From NCBI RefSeq assembly GCF_000685035.1, contig NZ_BAYB01000014.1:214560-278559 (forward strand): 64,000 nucleotides of DNA. The letters are read 5' to 3'. The stretch's first letter is position 1. Each line of letters begins with the position of its first letter. Source of the DNA: Paraburkholderia ferrariae NBRC 106233. GTDB lineage: Bacteria > Pseudomonadota > Gammaproteobacteria > Burkholderiales > Burkholderiaceae. The position numbers and the translations under genes are program-made. Under the pieces are notes generated by a model. That model searched no databases and had not been told where the DNA came from. It saw only the letters and a list, made by a program, of their open reading frames with translations. Of this stretch, positions 1 through 8,889 are shown piece after piece.

Positions 1-9
1 GGTAGTGCA

Positions 10-1311
10 ATGGGACTGAACGCGAGGGAATCGACCGGAGCTGCACCCGCGTGGAGTGGGCAGGGCAGTGGGCAGAATGGCGTGCGTCATGCTGGCGCCG
101 CGGGCGTGCCGCGCCGCGGGTCCGCGTGGGCCGCCTGCACCGCTTGTGCGGTGTGGCTCGCCGCGGCGGCGCTGGGCGGTTGTGCGCTGGCGCCGGGCAT
201 GTCGTTCGACAGTTCGAAGAACGGCGGCGCGGGTGCTAATGCGCAGGCCGCCGATACGGCGAGCGCCGCGTCCGGCGCCGGAGTGCCGGATAGTCTGGTG
301 GCCAAGGGCGTGGCGGGTGCGCCCCAGGGTTCGCTCATCGAGATCACGACCGAACTGGTGGCGCTGCAGGCCGCGCAGCGGCCCACGGGCGTTCCCGCTG
401 ATGTGAAGAATCTCTTTGCCACGCCCACGCCCTACCAGATCGGGCCGGGCGACGTGCTCAGCATCGTGGTGTGGGATCACCCCGAGCTCAACCTGCCGAT
501 GTCGGGCGCGGGAACTGCCGATAGCCCCTCGGGGGCCAGTTCGGTCGCATCGGGCTACACCGTGGATACCAACGGCTTCATTCAGTATGCCTATATCGGG
601 CCGCTGAAGGTGGCGGGCCTCTCGGAAATGGGCGTGCGCGACGCGCTTGCGGACAAGCTCGCCAAATACGTGCGCCAGCCCCAGGTGACCGTGCGCATCG
701 AAACCTACCGCAGCAAGCGCGTGTATCTGGATGGCGAGGTCAAGACGCCGGGCGTCGAAGTGCTCAACGACCGGCCCATGACGCTGCCCGAGGCGATCAA
801 CCGCGCGGGCGGCTTCACGGCGAACTCCGACCGTTCGCGCGTGGCCGTGACGCGCGGCGATAGCACGGTCATGGTGGATATCCCGGATCTGATTCGCAAG
901 GGCGTGAACCCCGACCGCATCATGCTGCGTGACGGCGACCTCGTGCGCGTCTTTGCGCAGACGGACAGCAAGGTTTTCGTGGTCGGCGAAGTGGAAAAGC
1001 CCGGCGGCGTGGAGTTCAACAACGGGCACATGACGCTGAACCAGGCGCTGGGCAACGCGGGCGGGATCAGCCAGGCGTCGGCGGATGCTTCGCAGGTCTA
1101 CGTCGTGCGAGGGCGCGATACCGGCAAGCCGGTCGTGTTTCATCTCGACGCGAGCAATGCGTCCGCCATGGCGACGGCCGACTCGTTCGAGCTCAAGCCC
1201 AACGATGTCGTGTTCGTCGATACGTCTTCGCTCGTGAAGTGGAGCCGTGTCATCAGCCTGATTTTACCGACGACCCAGGCCGCGGCGGCGAGCCGCGCGG
1301 TCGGTTACTGA
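10..1311 (+). CDS. bceE: Outer-membrane polysaccharide export lipoprotein (Wza/BceE-like)
   Basis: This is the outer-membrane channel through which the finished polysaccharide leaves the cell. The first ATG gives 433 residues; a lipobox (LGGC) puts the lipidated cysteine at residue 58, so the N-terminus is long and the true start may be an internal GTG (residue 25 or 33). A Poly_export-like segment (from about residue 135, YQIGPGDVLSIVVWDHPEL) is followed by two SLBB-like repeats (around VYLDGEVKTPG and VFVVGEVEKPG). It lies directly before the BY-kinase, as wza precedes wzc. The symbol rests on the gene order through the following six genes, which matches bceE-bceK. The upstream end lies outside the window. 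Confidence 0.88.
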   Translation: MGLNARESTGAAPAWSGQGSGQNGVRHAGAAGVPRRGSAWAACTACAVWLAAAALGGCALAPGMSFDSSKNGGAGANAQAADTASAASGAGVPDSLVAKGVAGAPQGSLIEITTELVALQAAQRPTGVPADVKNLFATPTPYQIGPGDVLSIVVWDHPELNLPMSGAGTADSPSGASSVASGYTVDTNGFIQYAYIGPLKVAGLSEMGVRDALADKLAKYVRQPQVTVRIETYRSKRVYLDGEVKTPGVEVLNDRPMTLPEAINRAGGFTANSDRSRVAVTRGDSTVMVDIPDLIRKGVNPDRIMLRDGDLVRVFAQTDSKVFVVGEVEKPGGVEFNNGHMTLNQALGNAGGISQASADASQVYVVRGRDTGKPVVFHLDASNASAMATADSFELKPNDVVFVDTSSLVKWSRVISLILPTTQAAAASRAVGY

Positions 1312-1366
1312 TGCGTGGGTGAGCGCGCGCCACACCTGGCGGCGCGTCCCCGAACGAGAGGACGAG

Positions 1367-3607
1367 ATGAGACAGCGCGACTATTTGCTTGACGGGCCCA
1401 TCGAGACGGTCATGCCCATGGCGCCCGATGGCGGGCACATGGGCAACCTGCTCGATACGCTCTACGCGGGCCGCAAGACGATTCTGATCGTCACCGCGAT
1501 CTTCACGCTCGTGGGCTTCACCTACGCCCTGCTGGCGCCCCCGGTCTACGAATCGGACATGCTCATCCAGGTGGAGGAGAGCCCGAACCCCGCGAAAACG
1601 GCGCTGGCCGATCTTTCCGCGCAGTTCGCGATCAAGACGGAAGCCTCGGCGGAGATGGAGGTGCTGCGCTCGCGGCTCGTGGTTTCGTCGGCTGTCAATG
1701 CGACGCGGCTCTATATCCAGGCGACGCCGCGCTATTTTCCGGTGCTGGGCCGCTGGGCCGCGCGGCATCTGCATCTGGCCAACTGGTCGGGTCTCGGCGG
1801 CTACGCGTGGGGCGACGAAGCGATCGACGTGGCGCAGTTCGACGTGCCGGAGCGCCTGCACGGCAAGCCGTTCGTCCTGACCTATCAGGGTGACGGGGCC
1901 TATCTGATCGAGTACAACGGCGCGACGCTGCAGGGCCACGTGGGCGAAAAGCTGCATGCGCCGGTGGTGGGGGGCGCCATCGACCTCCTCGTGAGCAGCA
2001 TCGACGGGCAGGCGGGCACGCGCTTCGATCTGGCGCGGGACTCCGAACTGAGCGCCATCGAATACCTGCAGTCCGCGCTGATGATCTCGGAAAAGGGCAA
2101 GGAGTCGGACGTGATCGGCGTGGCGCTCGACGGCTCCGATCCGGTTCTGACGAGTACCATCCTCAATGCGATTGGTGAGGAATACGTACGGCAGAACGCG
2201 CAGCGCACGCAGGAAGAGGCCGAGAAGTCGATTGCGTTTCTCGATCAGCAACTGCCGCTGCTCAAGGCCCAGCTCGAAAAGGCGGAGAACGAGTACAACA
2301 AGTTCCGCTCGGAGCATGGCGCGATCAACCTCAGCGCCGAAGCGGCGTCGCTGTTGCAGAGCTCGGCGCTGGCCCAGCAGCGTATTTCCGATCTGCGCCA
2401 GCAGCGTGCGCAGTTGATGGCGCGCTTCACGTCGGACAATCCCGCCGTGGTCGCGATCGACGGGCAACTGAGCGAAGCGGAGAAGTCGCTCGGCGACCTG
2501 GCCGGACAAACCCGTGCGCTGCCGCCTGTGGAGCAGGGGCTCGTGCGCCTCGAACGCGAGGTCACGGTCGATACCAACATCTACACGAATCTGCTGAATA
2601 ATCGCGAGCAACTGCGTCTGCTCAAGGCGGGCCGCGTGTCGAACGTACGCATGATCGACGCGGCGGTGCCATCGGAGAGCCCGGTTCGCCCGAAGCGCGG
2701 CGTGCTCGTGATCGCCGCGCTCTTCACGGGCTTGTTCGCAGGCGCCGGGGTCGTGCTGCTGCGCCACCGGCTCAATCGCGGCGTGTCGCTCGTGGACGAG
2801 ATCGAAGCCGGCACGGGGCTTGCCGTGTTCGCGGCCGTGCCGCGCAGCCGCACGCAACAGGTGCTCACGCGCCGCGCGCCGCGCAACGCTCTGGGAGCGA
2901 ACACGGTGCTCGCGCATACGGCGGTGTTCGACGCGGCCGTGGAAAGTCTGCGCAGTTTTCGCAGCGCGCTCGAATATGCGCTGCAGAACGCGGACAATCG
3001 TGTCGTTCTGCTGGCGGGGCCCACGCCGATGGTGGGCAAGTCGTTCGTCTCGGTCAACCTGGCCGCGGTGTTTGGCGCGACCGGCAAGCGCGTGCTGCTG
3101 ATCGACGCGGATTTGCGGCGCGGCTCGCTGAACCGGCATGTGGGCGTGCCGAGCGCGCCGGGCGTCACGGACATCTTCGAGTACCGCCAGGAATACGATC
3201 AACTGGTGTATCGCGAGGTGATGCCGGGCGTGGACTTCGTGCCGACGGGCGGCTATGTGACCAATGCGAGCGAGCTCTTGCGCGAGGCGAGTTTCAAGGA
3301 GTTCGTGGATTGGGCCAACGAGACCTATGACCTCGTGCTGATCGACGCGCCGCCGATTCTGCCTGTGGCGGATGCCGGCATCGTCGGCAAGCTGGCGGGC
3401 ACGGTGTTCGTGATCGCGCGCCAGGGCGCCACGAGCGTGGCCGAGCTGCGCGAGTCCGTGCGCCGCTTCGAGCAGGTCGGGGTGCCGATTCGCGGCGTGA
3501 TCTTCAACGACATGGCATCGCGTCCCGGCCGCTATGGCAACGAATACGCCGCGTATGGCTATTCGAGCTACGGCTTCGCACAGGACGGCAAACCTGTGGA
3601 TCACTGA
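1367..3607 (+). CDS. bceF: Bacterial tyrosine kinase / polysaccharide co-polymerase (Wzc/BceF-like)
   Basis: Inner-membrane protein controlling chain length and export, combining a periplasmic Wzz domain with a cytoplasmic BY-kinase. I start at ATG 1367 because GAGAGGA lies just upstream; a GTG at 1319 would add 16 residues. In the 746-residue product a first membrane segment lies near residues 30-65, a coiled-coil periplasmic part follows (about 255-400), and a second segment lies near 435-460. Walker A is GPTPMVGKS (Lys558), Walker A' has Asp580 (LLIDADLRRG), and Walker B has Asp660 (LVLIDAPP). The C-terminus has a cluster of five tyrosines (723, 727, 730, 732, 735), the expected autophosphorylation sites. 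Two terminators follow immediately. Confidence 0.93.
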   Translation: MRQRDYLLDGPIETVMPMAPDGGHMGNLLDTLYAGRKTILIVTAIFTLVGFTYALLAPPVYESDMLIQVEESPNPAKTALADLSAQFAIKTEASAEMEVLRSRLVVSSAVNATRLYIQATPRYFPVLGRWAARHLHLANWSGLGGYAWGDEAIDVAQFDVPERLHGKPFVLTYQGDGAYLIEYNGATLQGHVGEKLHAPVVGGAIDLLVSSIDGQAGTRFDLARDSELSAIEYLQSALMISEKGKESDVIGVALDGSDPVLTSTILNAIGEEYVRQNAQRTQEEAEKSIAFLDQQLPLLKAQLEKAENEYNKFRSEHGAINLSAEAASLLQSSALAQQRISDLRQQRAQLMARFTSDNPAVVAIDGQLSEAEKSLGDLAGQTRALPPVEQGLVRLEREVTVDTNIYTNLLNNREQLRLLKAGRVSNVRMIDAAVPSESPVRPKRGVLVIAALFTGLFAGAGVVLLRHRLNRGVSLVDEIEAGTGLAVFAAVPRSRTQQVLTRRAPRNALGANTVLAHTAVFDAAVESLRSFRSALEYALQNADNRVVLLAGPTPMVGKSFVSVNLAAVFGATGKRVLLIDADLRRGSLNRHVGVPSAPGVTDIFEYRQEYDQLVYREVMPGVDFVPTGGYVTNASELLREASFKEFVDWANETYDLVLIDAPPILPVADAGIVGKLAGTVFVIARQGATSVAELRESVRRFEQVGVPIRGVIFNDMASRPGRYGNEYAAYGYSSYGFAQDGKPVDH

Positions 3608-3656
3608 ACGACGCGCAACGCGCGGGCTCTTTCGTATCGCGTGTGCGTTCCGATGC

Positions 3657-3690
3657 GCGGTCCTGGTTCGATACCGGGACCGCGTTTTTT
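3657..3690 (+). terminator. Rho-independent terminator 1 after the BY-kinase gene
   Basis: An 11-bp stem (GCGGTCCTGGT / ACCGGGACCGC, one T-G wobble) with loop TCGAT is followed by GTTTTTT. It sits 50 bases after the kinase stop codon and is a textbook intrinsic terminator. Confidence 0.88.
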
Positions 3691-3701
3691 CTTGCCCGAT
3701 T

Positions 3702-3725
3702 CCGGCTGACTTTCAGCCGGTTTTT
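3702..3725 (+). terminator. Rho-independent terminator 2 (tandem)
   Basis: A perfect 8-bp stem (CCGGCTGA / TCAGCCGG) with loop CTT and a following TTTTT run. It begins 11 bases after the first terminator, so the two act in series and insulate the kinase gene from the glycosyltransferases downstream. Confidence 0.85.
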
Positions 3726-3936
3726 CGCATGGTTTTTCATCGGGTCTCTTGCCTGGTGCGGTGCCGCACGCAAACTCGCGCGGCATGAGCGACGCCGAAC
3801 ATTCGTCAAGAGGCGGGTGGGCCACACTCTGGCTCATGTGATCTGCATGGCTTGTCCTTCCCAATCCAGTCGTGTGTTGCGGTGACTTCGCGCACGAATG
3901 ACGACCTGGCCACGTGTGTTGCCCCGGAATCTGCTG

Positions 3937-5040
3937 ATGAAACCCGTGTACGCCCCCAACCTGCTGATCAATGGCCGCTTTCTCGGGCGCCGCGCAACGG
4001 GTGTGGATCGCTTCGCATTCGAAACGATCCGGGCGATCGATCATATGATCGACGAGCGCGATCCGCTTGCCGCGCGGCTCAGGACCGAGATCGTCGTGCC
4101 GCAGGCGCTGGCCGACATACCGAATCCGTTCCGCAATCTGTCCTTGCGTGCGTGCGGCAAAGGCAGCGGCGTGCGCTGGGAGCAGATCGCGCTGCCGCAG
4201 GCCGCCCGCGGCCGGCTGCTGCTCAATCTCTGCAACTCCGGTCCGCTGCTGTATCGCCGCCAGGTGACGGTCCTGCACGACGCAGCGCCCGCGCGCGTGC
4301 CCGACAGCTACAGCCGTTCCTTTGTGGCCTGGTATCGGTTGATGGCGCCGCGCATCGGGCGCGTGTCGGAGCGCGTGATCACCGTTTCGGAGTTCTCGCG
4401 GCGCGAACTGAGCGAGGCGTACCGCATTCCTGTCGAGAAGATCGGCGTGGTATCGGAAAGCGGCGAGCACATGTTGCGTGTGCAACAGGACGAAGAGGCT
4501 GTCGCGTCTCGTTTGAGCGAGCGCCCGTTCGTGCTCGCAGTGGGGAGCCGGAACCGCCACAAGAACTTCCGGCTCGTAGCCGATGCGGCGCGCCTGATCC
4601 AGAACGCCCGGTTCGACATCGTGGTGGTGGGCGGCGGCGATGCGCGCGTGTACGGCACGGGCCAGGACGCGTTGCCCGATTTCGTGAAGCACCTCGGCTA
4701 TGTGAGCGACGGCGAACTCGCGGCGCTTTACCGGCGCGCGGCGTGCTTCGTCTATCCGTCGCGTTACGAGGGCTTCGGCCTGCCGCCCGTGGAAGCGCTC
4801 GCGCTCGGCTGTCCCGTCATCGCGTCGCGCTTGCCGGCGGTCCAGGAGGCGTGCGGCGACGCCGTGCTCTACACCTCGCCGGACGATCCCGCGGAGCTGG
4901 CGCGCCTGCTCGAACGGGTGACGGGCAACGCCGCGCTGCGCGCGAAATTGCGCAAGCGCGGCCGCGCGCGGACCGCGGAACTGACGTGGCGGGCCACCGC
5001 CGTCAAGCTGATCGAGGAGATTTCGCCGTGGCTAATGTAA
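3937..5040 (+). CDS. GT4-family glycosyltransferase (bceG position)
   Basis: Retaining GT-B glycosyltransferase expected to add a sugar to the lipid-linked repeat unit on the cytoplasmic face. The product is 367 residues from ATG 3937; ATG 3898 would add 13. I prefer 3937 because the N-terminus then lines up with the paralogue at 8890 (NGRFLGRRATGVDRF against NGKFFGAAPTGVHRV). GT4 signatures are an ITVSEFSRREL segment, the donor-binding AVGSRNRHKNF region, and YEGFGLPPVEALALGCPVIA with the usual E-x7-E pattern. The stop codon overlaps the next gene by 13 bases, so the two are translationally coupled. It corresponds to bceG by position. Sugar specificity cannot be read from sequence. Confidence 0.85.
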   Translation: MKPVYAPNLLINGRFLGRRATGVDRFAFETIRAIDHMIDERDPLAARLRTEIVVPQALADIPNPFRNLSLRACGKGSGVRWEQIALPQAARGRLLLNLCNSGPLLYRRQVTVLHDAAPARVPDSYSRSFVAWYRLMAPRIGRVSERVITVSEFSRRELSEAYRIPVEKIGVVSESGEHMLRVQQDEEAVASRLSERPFVLAVGSRNRHKNFRLVADAARLIQNARFDIVVVGGGDARVYGTGQDALPDFVKHLGYVSDGELAALYRRAACFVYPSRYEGFGLPPVEALALGCPVIASRLPAVQEACGDAVLYTSPDDPAELARLLERVTGNAALRAKLRKRGRARTAELTWRATAVKLIEEISPWLM

Positions 5041-6248
5041 CGCTCGCCCCGCCCCTCGCTAACGACACGCGCCGCTTTGGCCGCGTGGCGCTCGTGCATG
5101 ACTGGCTCGCGGCGTATGCGGGTTCGGAGAAGGTGGTGGAGCAGATTCTGCAGCTCTTTCCGCAGGCCGATCTCTACAGCGTCGTGGACTTTTTTCCCGA
5201 AGCGCAGCGAGGCGGCGCGCTGGGCGGCAAGCACGCCCAGACTTCGTTCATCCAGCATCTGCCGCGGGCGCGAAAATCGTTTCGCAGCTACCTGCCGCTG
5301 ATGCCGCTCGCCATCGAGCAGTTCGACCTTTCCACCTACGATCTGGTGATCTCGTCGAGCCATGCCGTGGCCAAGGGCGTGCTGACCGGGCCGCACCAGG
5401 TGCACGTGAGCTACGTGCATTCGCCGATCCGCTACGCCTGGGACCTGCAGCATCAATACCTGGCCGAGGCCGGCATGCAGCACGGCGTGAAGAGCTGGAT
5501 CGTGCGCCTGCTGCTCCATTACATGCGCATCTGGGACCAGCGCACCGCGCACGGCGTGGACGCCTTCATCGCCAATTCGGCCTTTGTGGGCCGGCGCATT
5601 CGCAAGGCCTACGGCAGCGACGCCACGGTGGTCTATCCGCCGGTGGACGTCGAACGCTTCGAACTCGGCGCACAACATGAGGACTTCTATCTGATCGCCT
5701 CGCGCATGGTGCCGTACAAGCGCATTCCGCTTATTGTCGAGGCTTTTGCGAAGATGCCTTCGCGGCGCCTCGTGGTGATCGGCGACGGGCCGGATTTCGC
5801 GCGCGCCAAGGCAATGGCGACACCCAATGTGACGCTCCTCGGCTACCAGCCCGACGCGGTGCTGGTGGACTACATGCAGCGGGCGCGGGCGTTCGTCTTC
5901 GCGGCGGAGGAAGACTTCGGCATTTCGGTGGTGGAAGCGCAGGCGTGCGGTACGCCCGTAATCGCATTCGGGCGCGGCGGCGTGCGGGAGATCGTCATCG
6001 ACTCTCCGGATTCCGAGCGCGGGACGGGGCTCTTTTTCGGCGAGCAGGAAGTGGCTTCGATCGTCGATGCAGTGGAGCGCTTCGAGCAGCATCCGGGTTT
6101 CCGTGCGGAAGTCTGCCGCCGCAACGCGCTGCGCTTTACGGCGGAGCGGTTCAAGCGCGAGTTCCTCGGTGTGGTGGAGCGTGCGATGGAAACGAGCCGG
6201 GTGAGCACCGACGCGCCGCCGGCGATCCGGCGCTGGCGTTCGGCCTGA
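5028..6248 (+). CDS. GT4-family glycosyltransferase (bceH position)
   Basis: Second GT-B glycosyltransferase, 406 residues from a GTG at 5028 that has a strong GAGGAGA seven bases upstream. The start lies inside the end of the preceding gene. The N-terminus (VALVHDWLAAYAGSEKVVEQI) and the segments YVHSPIRYAWDLQHQYL, NSAFVGRRIRKAYG and FGISVVEAQACGTPVIAFGRGG are typical of mannosyltransferases of the WbaZ type in O-antigen and capsule loci. A mannosyl transfer is therefore an inference, consistent with a mannose-containing polymer such as cepacian. Confidence 0.85.
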   Translation: MANVTLAPPLANDTRRFGRVALVHDWLAAYAGSEKVVEQILQLFPQADLYSVVDFFPEAQRGGALGGKHAQTSFIQHLPRARKSFRSYLPLMPLAIEQFDLSTYDLVISSSHAVAKGVLTGPHQVHVSYVHSPIRYAWDLQHQYLAEAGMQHGVKSWIVRLLLHYMRIWDQRTAHGVDAFIANSAFVGRRIRKAYGSDATVVYPPVDVERFELGAQHEDFYLIASRMVPYKRIPLIVEAFAKMPSRRLVVIGDGPDFARAKAMATPNVTLLGYQPDAVLVDYMQRARAFVFAAEEDFGISVVEAQACGTPVIAFGRGGVREIVIDSPDSERGTGLFFGEQEVASIVDAVERFEQHPGFRAEVCRRNALRFTAERFKREFLGVVERAMETSRVSTDAPPAIRRWRSA

Positions 6249-6300
6249 AGTTGGAGCGCAGGATGGGACGGCGGGGCGACCCCGCGAAACGACAACGCTG

Positions 6301-7746
6301 TTGCCGCACGAACGTGCGGCGAACGGATGGGGGCTGAGGCAAGTGGGACTGACGGTATTCGGCATCGCAGTGTTCGTCACCGGGCTGGCGGCGCTCTACG
6401 CGTCGTACCGGGGGGCGATTTACGGCATGGCGGCGTACTCGCTGTTCGGCTGCGCGGTCGCGCTGTCGCTCGGGAGCATCGGCGTCATGCCGGCGCAGCT
6501 CTTTCTGATCTTCTTCGTCATCCGGGCGTTCAACCTGGGCGGCGGCAAGCCCATTGCCGACGCGTTCTCGCTGGACAAGCCCGGCTTCTGGCTGCTCTGC
6601 ACCTGTGTGTGGGGCGTCATGGGGGCGATTCTGTGGCCGCGGCTGTTGCGCGGTTCGACCCTCGTGTTCCCGGTGGACCGGTCGCTCGTCGGTTCGCTGC
6701 TGCTGCAACCGCTCGGCCCGGTTTCCGGCAACCTGACGCAAGCGGTCTATTGTGTGGGCGACGTCGTGGTGTATTGCTGCACCTTCGCCTTTCTGCGTTA
6801 CCGCGGCGCGTACCGGACGCTCGCGGGCGCCATCTTCCTGCTGACCTTTCTCGACGTGGTCGCGGGTGTGGTCGATGTGGGCGCGCATATGGTCGGTATC
6901 GATGCGCTTTCGGCCGTGAAGACCGCGCAGTACGCCGATCTGACCGGCGAAGAGATGAACGGCATGGTGCGCATTAGCGGCACCTTTAGCGAGACCTCGG
7001 CGTTTTCGAGCTTTACGCTGCCGCTCTTTGTCTTTTGCCTGAATCTCTGGATGCTCGGGTTTCGGCCGAAAATCTCCGGCGCGCTGGCGATTGCCTCGGG
7101 GATGATGCTGCTGCTCTCCACGTCGGGGTCGGCCTATGTGGGGCTGGGCGGGTATCTGGTCGTGCTGCTGTTCAGCCGGCCGGGTCTGATCGCGCGCGCC
7201 GCCGCGGTGCGCAAGCAGCGGCTGTGGGTCATCTCTTTCTGTGCGGGCCTGCTGGGCGTGCTCTACGTCGTGCTGTTCCTGCCGGCCGTGGCGGACGCCG
7301 TCACTCAGTTCGTAGACCTGACGATACTGGGCAAGGCCGCCAGTTCGTCCGGCATCGAGCGCATGAGCTGGAACCACCAGGGCGTGACCAACTTCTTCGA
7401 CACCTACGGGATCGGCGTGGGGCTGGGCAGCATCCGCGCGTCGAGCTTCCTCGTCGTGGTGCTCTCGAACCTGGGGGCCGTCGGGGTGATCTGCTACGGG
7501 ATGTTCCTCGGCAAGTCGCTGCTCTCGCCGGTTCCCGCCCACTATCCGTTCGCCGAGCGGGCCGTGTGCTATGCGGCGCGGCACGGCATGATCGCGGCGT
7601 TGATCGTGGCTTCGTCCTCGGCAGGGGTGTTCGAAATGGGCTCGTGTTTCTACATGTTCGCGGCCGCGGCGGGCGCATTGTCGCAACGTGCAGCGCGGCG
7701 TGTGTCCGTGCGCAGCGGATGGGCTGCCCAGGCCGTGCGCGAATGA
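6301..7746 (+). CDS. Polytopic membrane protein, probable repeat-unit polymerase (Wzy; bceI position)
   Basis: Integral membrane protein of up to 481 residues with roughly ten or more hydrophobic segments and a hydrophilic periplasmic-type loop near the middle. It lacks sharp motifs, as Wzy proteins do. Its place between the glycosyltransferases in an exporter/BY-kinase locus, and the absence of another polymerase in the locus, support polymerisation of lipid-linked repeat units on the periplasmic side. The start is unsure: TTG 6301 or GTG 6343 are in frame, and no strong ribosome site decides. Its stop overlaps an ATG (ATGA at 7743) that opens only a short doubtful reading frame. Confidence 0.75.
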   Translation: MPHERAANGWGLRQVGLTVFGIAVFVTGLAALYASYRGAIYGMAAYSLFGCAVALSLGSIGVMPAQLFLIFFVIRAFNLGGGKPIADAFSLDKPGFWLLCTCVWGVMGAILWPRLLRGSTLVFPVDRSLVGSLLLQPLGPVSGNLTQAVYCVGDVVVYCCTFAFLRYRGAYRTLAGAIFLLTFLDVVAGVVDVGAHMVGIDALSAVKTAQYADLTGEEMNGMVRISGTFSETSAFSSFTLPLFVFCLNLWMLGFRPKISGALAIASGMMLLLSTSGSAYVGLGGYLVVLLFSRPGLIARAAAVRKQRLWVISFCAGLLGVLYVVLFLPAVADAVTQFVDLTILGKAASSSGIERMSWNHQGVTNFFDTYGIGVGLGSIRASSFLVVVLSNLGAVGVICYGMFLGKSLLSPVPAHYPFAERAVCYAARHGMIAALIVASSSAGVFEMGSCFYMFAAAAGALSQRAARRVSVRSGWAAQAVRE

Positions 7747-7941
7747 CGGTGCTTGCGTGCGGTAAGCAGCAGTGGTGCTCCGGTGCTATCGATACCATGC
7801 TTTGGTATGAGCCACGCGAGGTGAGTGACGGATTCGAGCACCAGTGCGCGAAGGACCACGTGAACGGCCACATGAACGGCCACTCGAACAAGCGCGCAAA
7901 AAAGCAAACGAACAAGCACACGAACAAGCACGCCCGGAAAA
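7747..7941 (+). other. Intergenic gap with possible 72-codon frame
   Basis: Nothing convincing is coded here. An ATG at 7743, overlapping the polymerase stop as ATGA, opens a frame to 7961 that ends in a low-complexity Asn/Lys/His tract produced by the 12-bp repeats described separately. It overlaps the next gene by 20 bases and has no recognisable domain, so I do not call it a gene, but its coupled start is noteworthy. Confidence 0.4.
7860..7931 (+). repeat. Six-unit 12-bp imperfect tandem repeat (array A)
   Basis: Six consecutive 12-base units: GTGAACGGCCAC, ATGAACGGCCAC, TCGAACAAGCGC, GCAAAAAAGCAA, ACGAACAAGCAC, ACGAACAAGCAC. The core is GAAC(G/A)(G/A). The last two units are identical. 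The array ends 10 bases before the ATG of the downstream GT2 gene, where a leader and ribosome site would lie. A second array with the same period and core (CGAACGGT) occurs at 18088-18135. Confidence 0.85.
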
Positions 7942-8838
7942 ATGAGCCAGCCATTACCTGACCAGAAGCCGAAGATCTGCCTGATCTTCGCCACACGGGG
8001 TCGCGCCGAACTGCTGAAGCATGTTGTCGCCTTTGCCGACACGCAGACGGTCAAGCCGGACCTGATCATCGTGTCCTGCGTATCGGACGAGGACGTCGCC
8101 AACCTGGAGCGGCGGCCCGGCATGCTGGTGGTGAAGGGGCGGCCCGGTCTCACCGTGCAGCGCAATCACGCGCTGAATCATGTACCCGACGACATCGACG
8201 TCGTGATCTTCCTCGACGACGATTTCCTCATGCACCGCGAGTGGATCGCGCAGATTCTCAAGACCCTGGAGAGCGACCCCTCCATTGCGTGCATTACGGG
8301 CACGGTGATCGCCGACGGGATTCACGGGCCCGGCTTTTCCTTCGAGGAAGCGCAGACTCTCCTGGCGAGGGCGGGTGACATTCCTGGGCGCCTGACCGCG
8401 GTTTCGACCGGCGGCCCCTATGGCTGCAACATGGCGTTCCGGGCCCGCAGCATTGCCGGGCTGCGTTTCGACGAACGTCTCGTGCTCTACGGCTGGCAGG
8501 AAGACCGCGATTTCGGCGGCCAGATATGGAACCGCGGTGGCCGGGTGGTGCGCGTCAATACCGCGCTGGGCGTGCATCTCGGCACCAAGGGAGGCAGGGT
8601 GTCGGGCCGCCGGCTCGGTTATTCGCAGGTCATCAATCCGCTTTATCTGGTGAGCAAGAAAACCATGCCTTTGCGCGATGCGCTCGATCACGTCCTGCGC
8701 AATGTCGCCAGCAACACGGTGCGCAGTCTCGCGCCGGAACCGTGGGTGGACCGCCGGGGACGTTTGAGCGGCAATCTGATCGGCGTCTGGGACTTCGTGC
8801 GCGGCAGGCTCACGCCTGAACGGGCCGCGAGTCTGTGA
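7942..8838 (+). CDS. GT2-family glycosyltransferase (bceJ position)
   Basis: Inverting GT-A glycosyltransferase of 298 residues. It begins with the nucleotide-binding strand ICLIFATRGRAELLKHVV, carries the acidic metal site VIFLDDDF near residue 90, and later GGPYGCNMAFRARS and LYGWQEDRDFGGQIWNRGG, which supply the ED catalytic-base region of family 2. There is no membrane anchor. The gene is close to array A and 51 bases before the next transferase start. It matches bceJ by position. The sugar transferred is unknown. Confidence 0.82.
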   Translation: MSQPLPDQKPKICLIFATRGRAELLKHVVAFADTQTVKPDLIIVSCVSDEDVANLERRPGMLVVKGRPGLTVQRNHALNHVPDDIDVVIFLDDDFLMHREWIAQILKTLESDPSIACITGTVIADGIHGPGFSFEEAQTLLARAGDIPGRLTAVSTGGPYGCNMAFRARSIAGLRFDERLVLYGWQEDRDFGGQIWNRGGRVVRVNTALGVHLGTKGGRVSGRRLGYSQVINPLYLVSKKTMPLRDALDHVLRNVASNTVRSLAPEPWVDRRGRLSGNLIGVWDFVRGRLTPERAASL

Positions 8839-8889
8839 AGACGGGCGAGCGGCATGCGGGCTAACCATGGGCCGGGGAGGCTTTGCGGC

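Noticed and set aside
1253..3604. Very long reverse-strand open frame opposite the BY-kinase gene
   Set aside because: His/Arg/Ala-rich composition is the usual antisense shadow of a high-GC gene; the plus-strand product has complete kinase motifs.
3852..5027. In-frame upstream extension of the second GT4 gene by nearly 400 residues
   Set aside because: Arg-rich non-conserved sequence lying over the first GT4 gene in another frame; GTG 5028 with a strong ribosome site is the real start.
7860..7931. CRISPR array
   Set aside because: Units are 12 bp, directly adjacent and imperfect, with no spacers and no cas genes.
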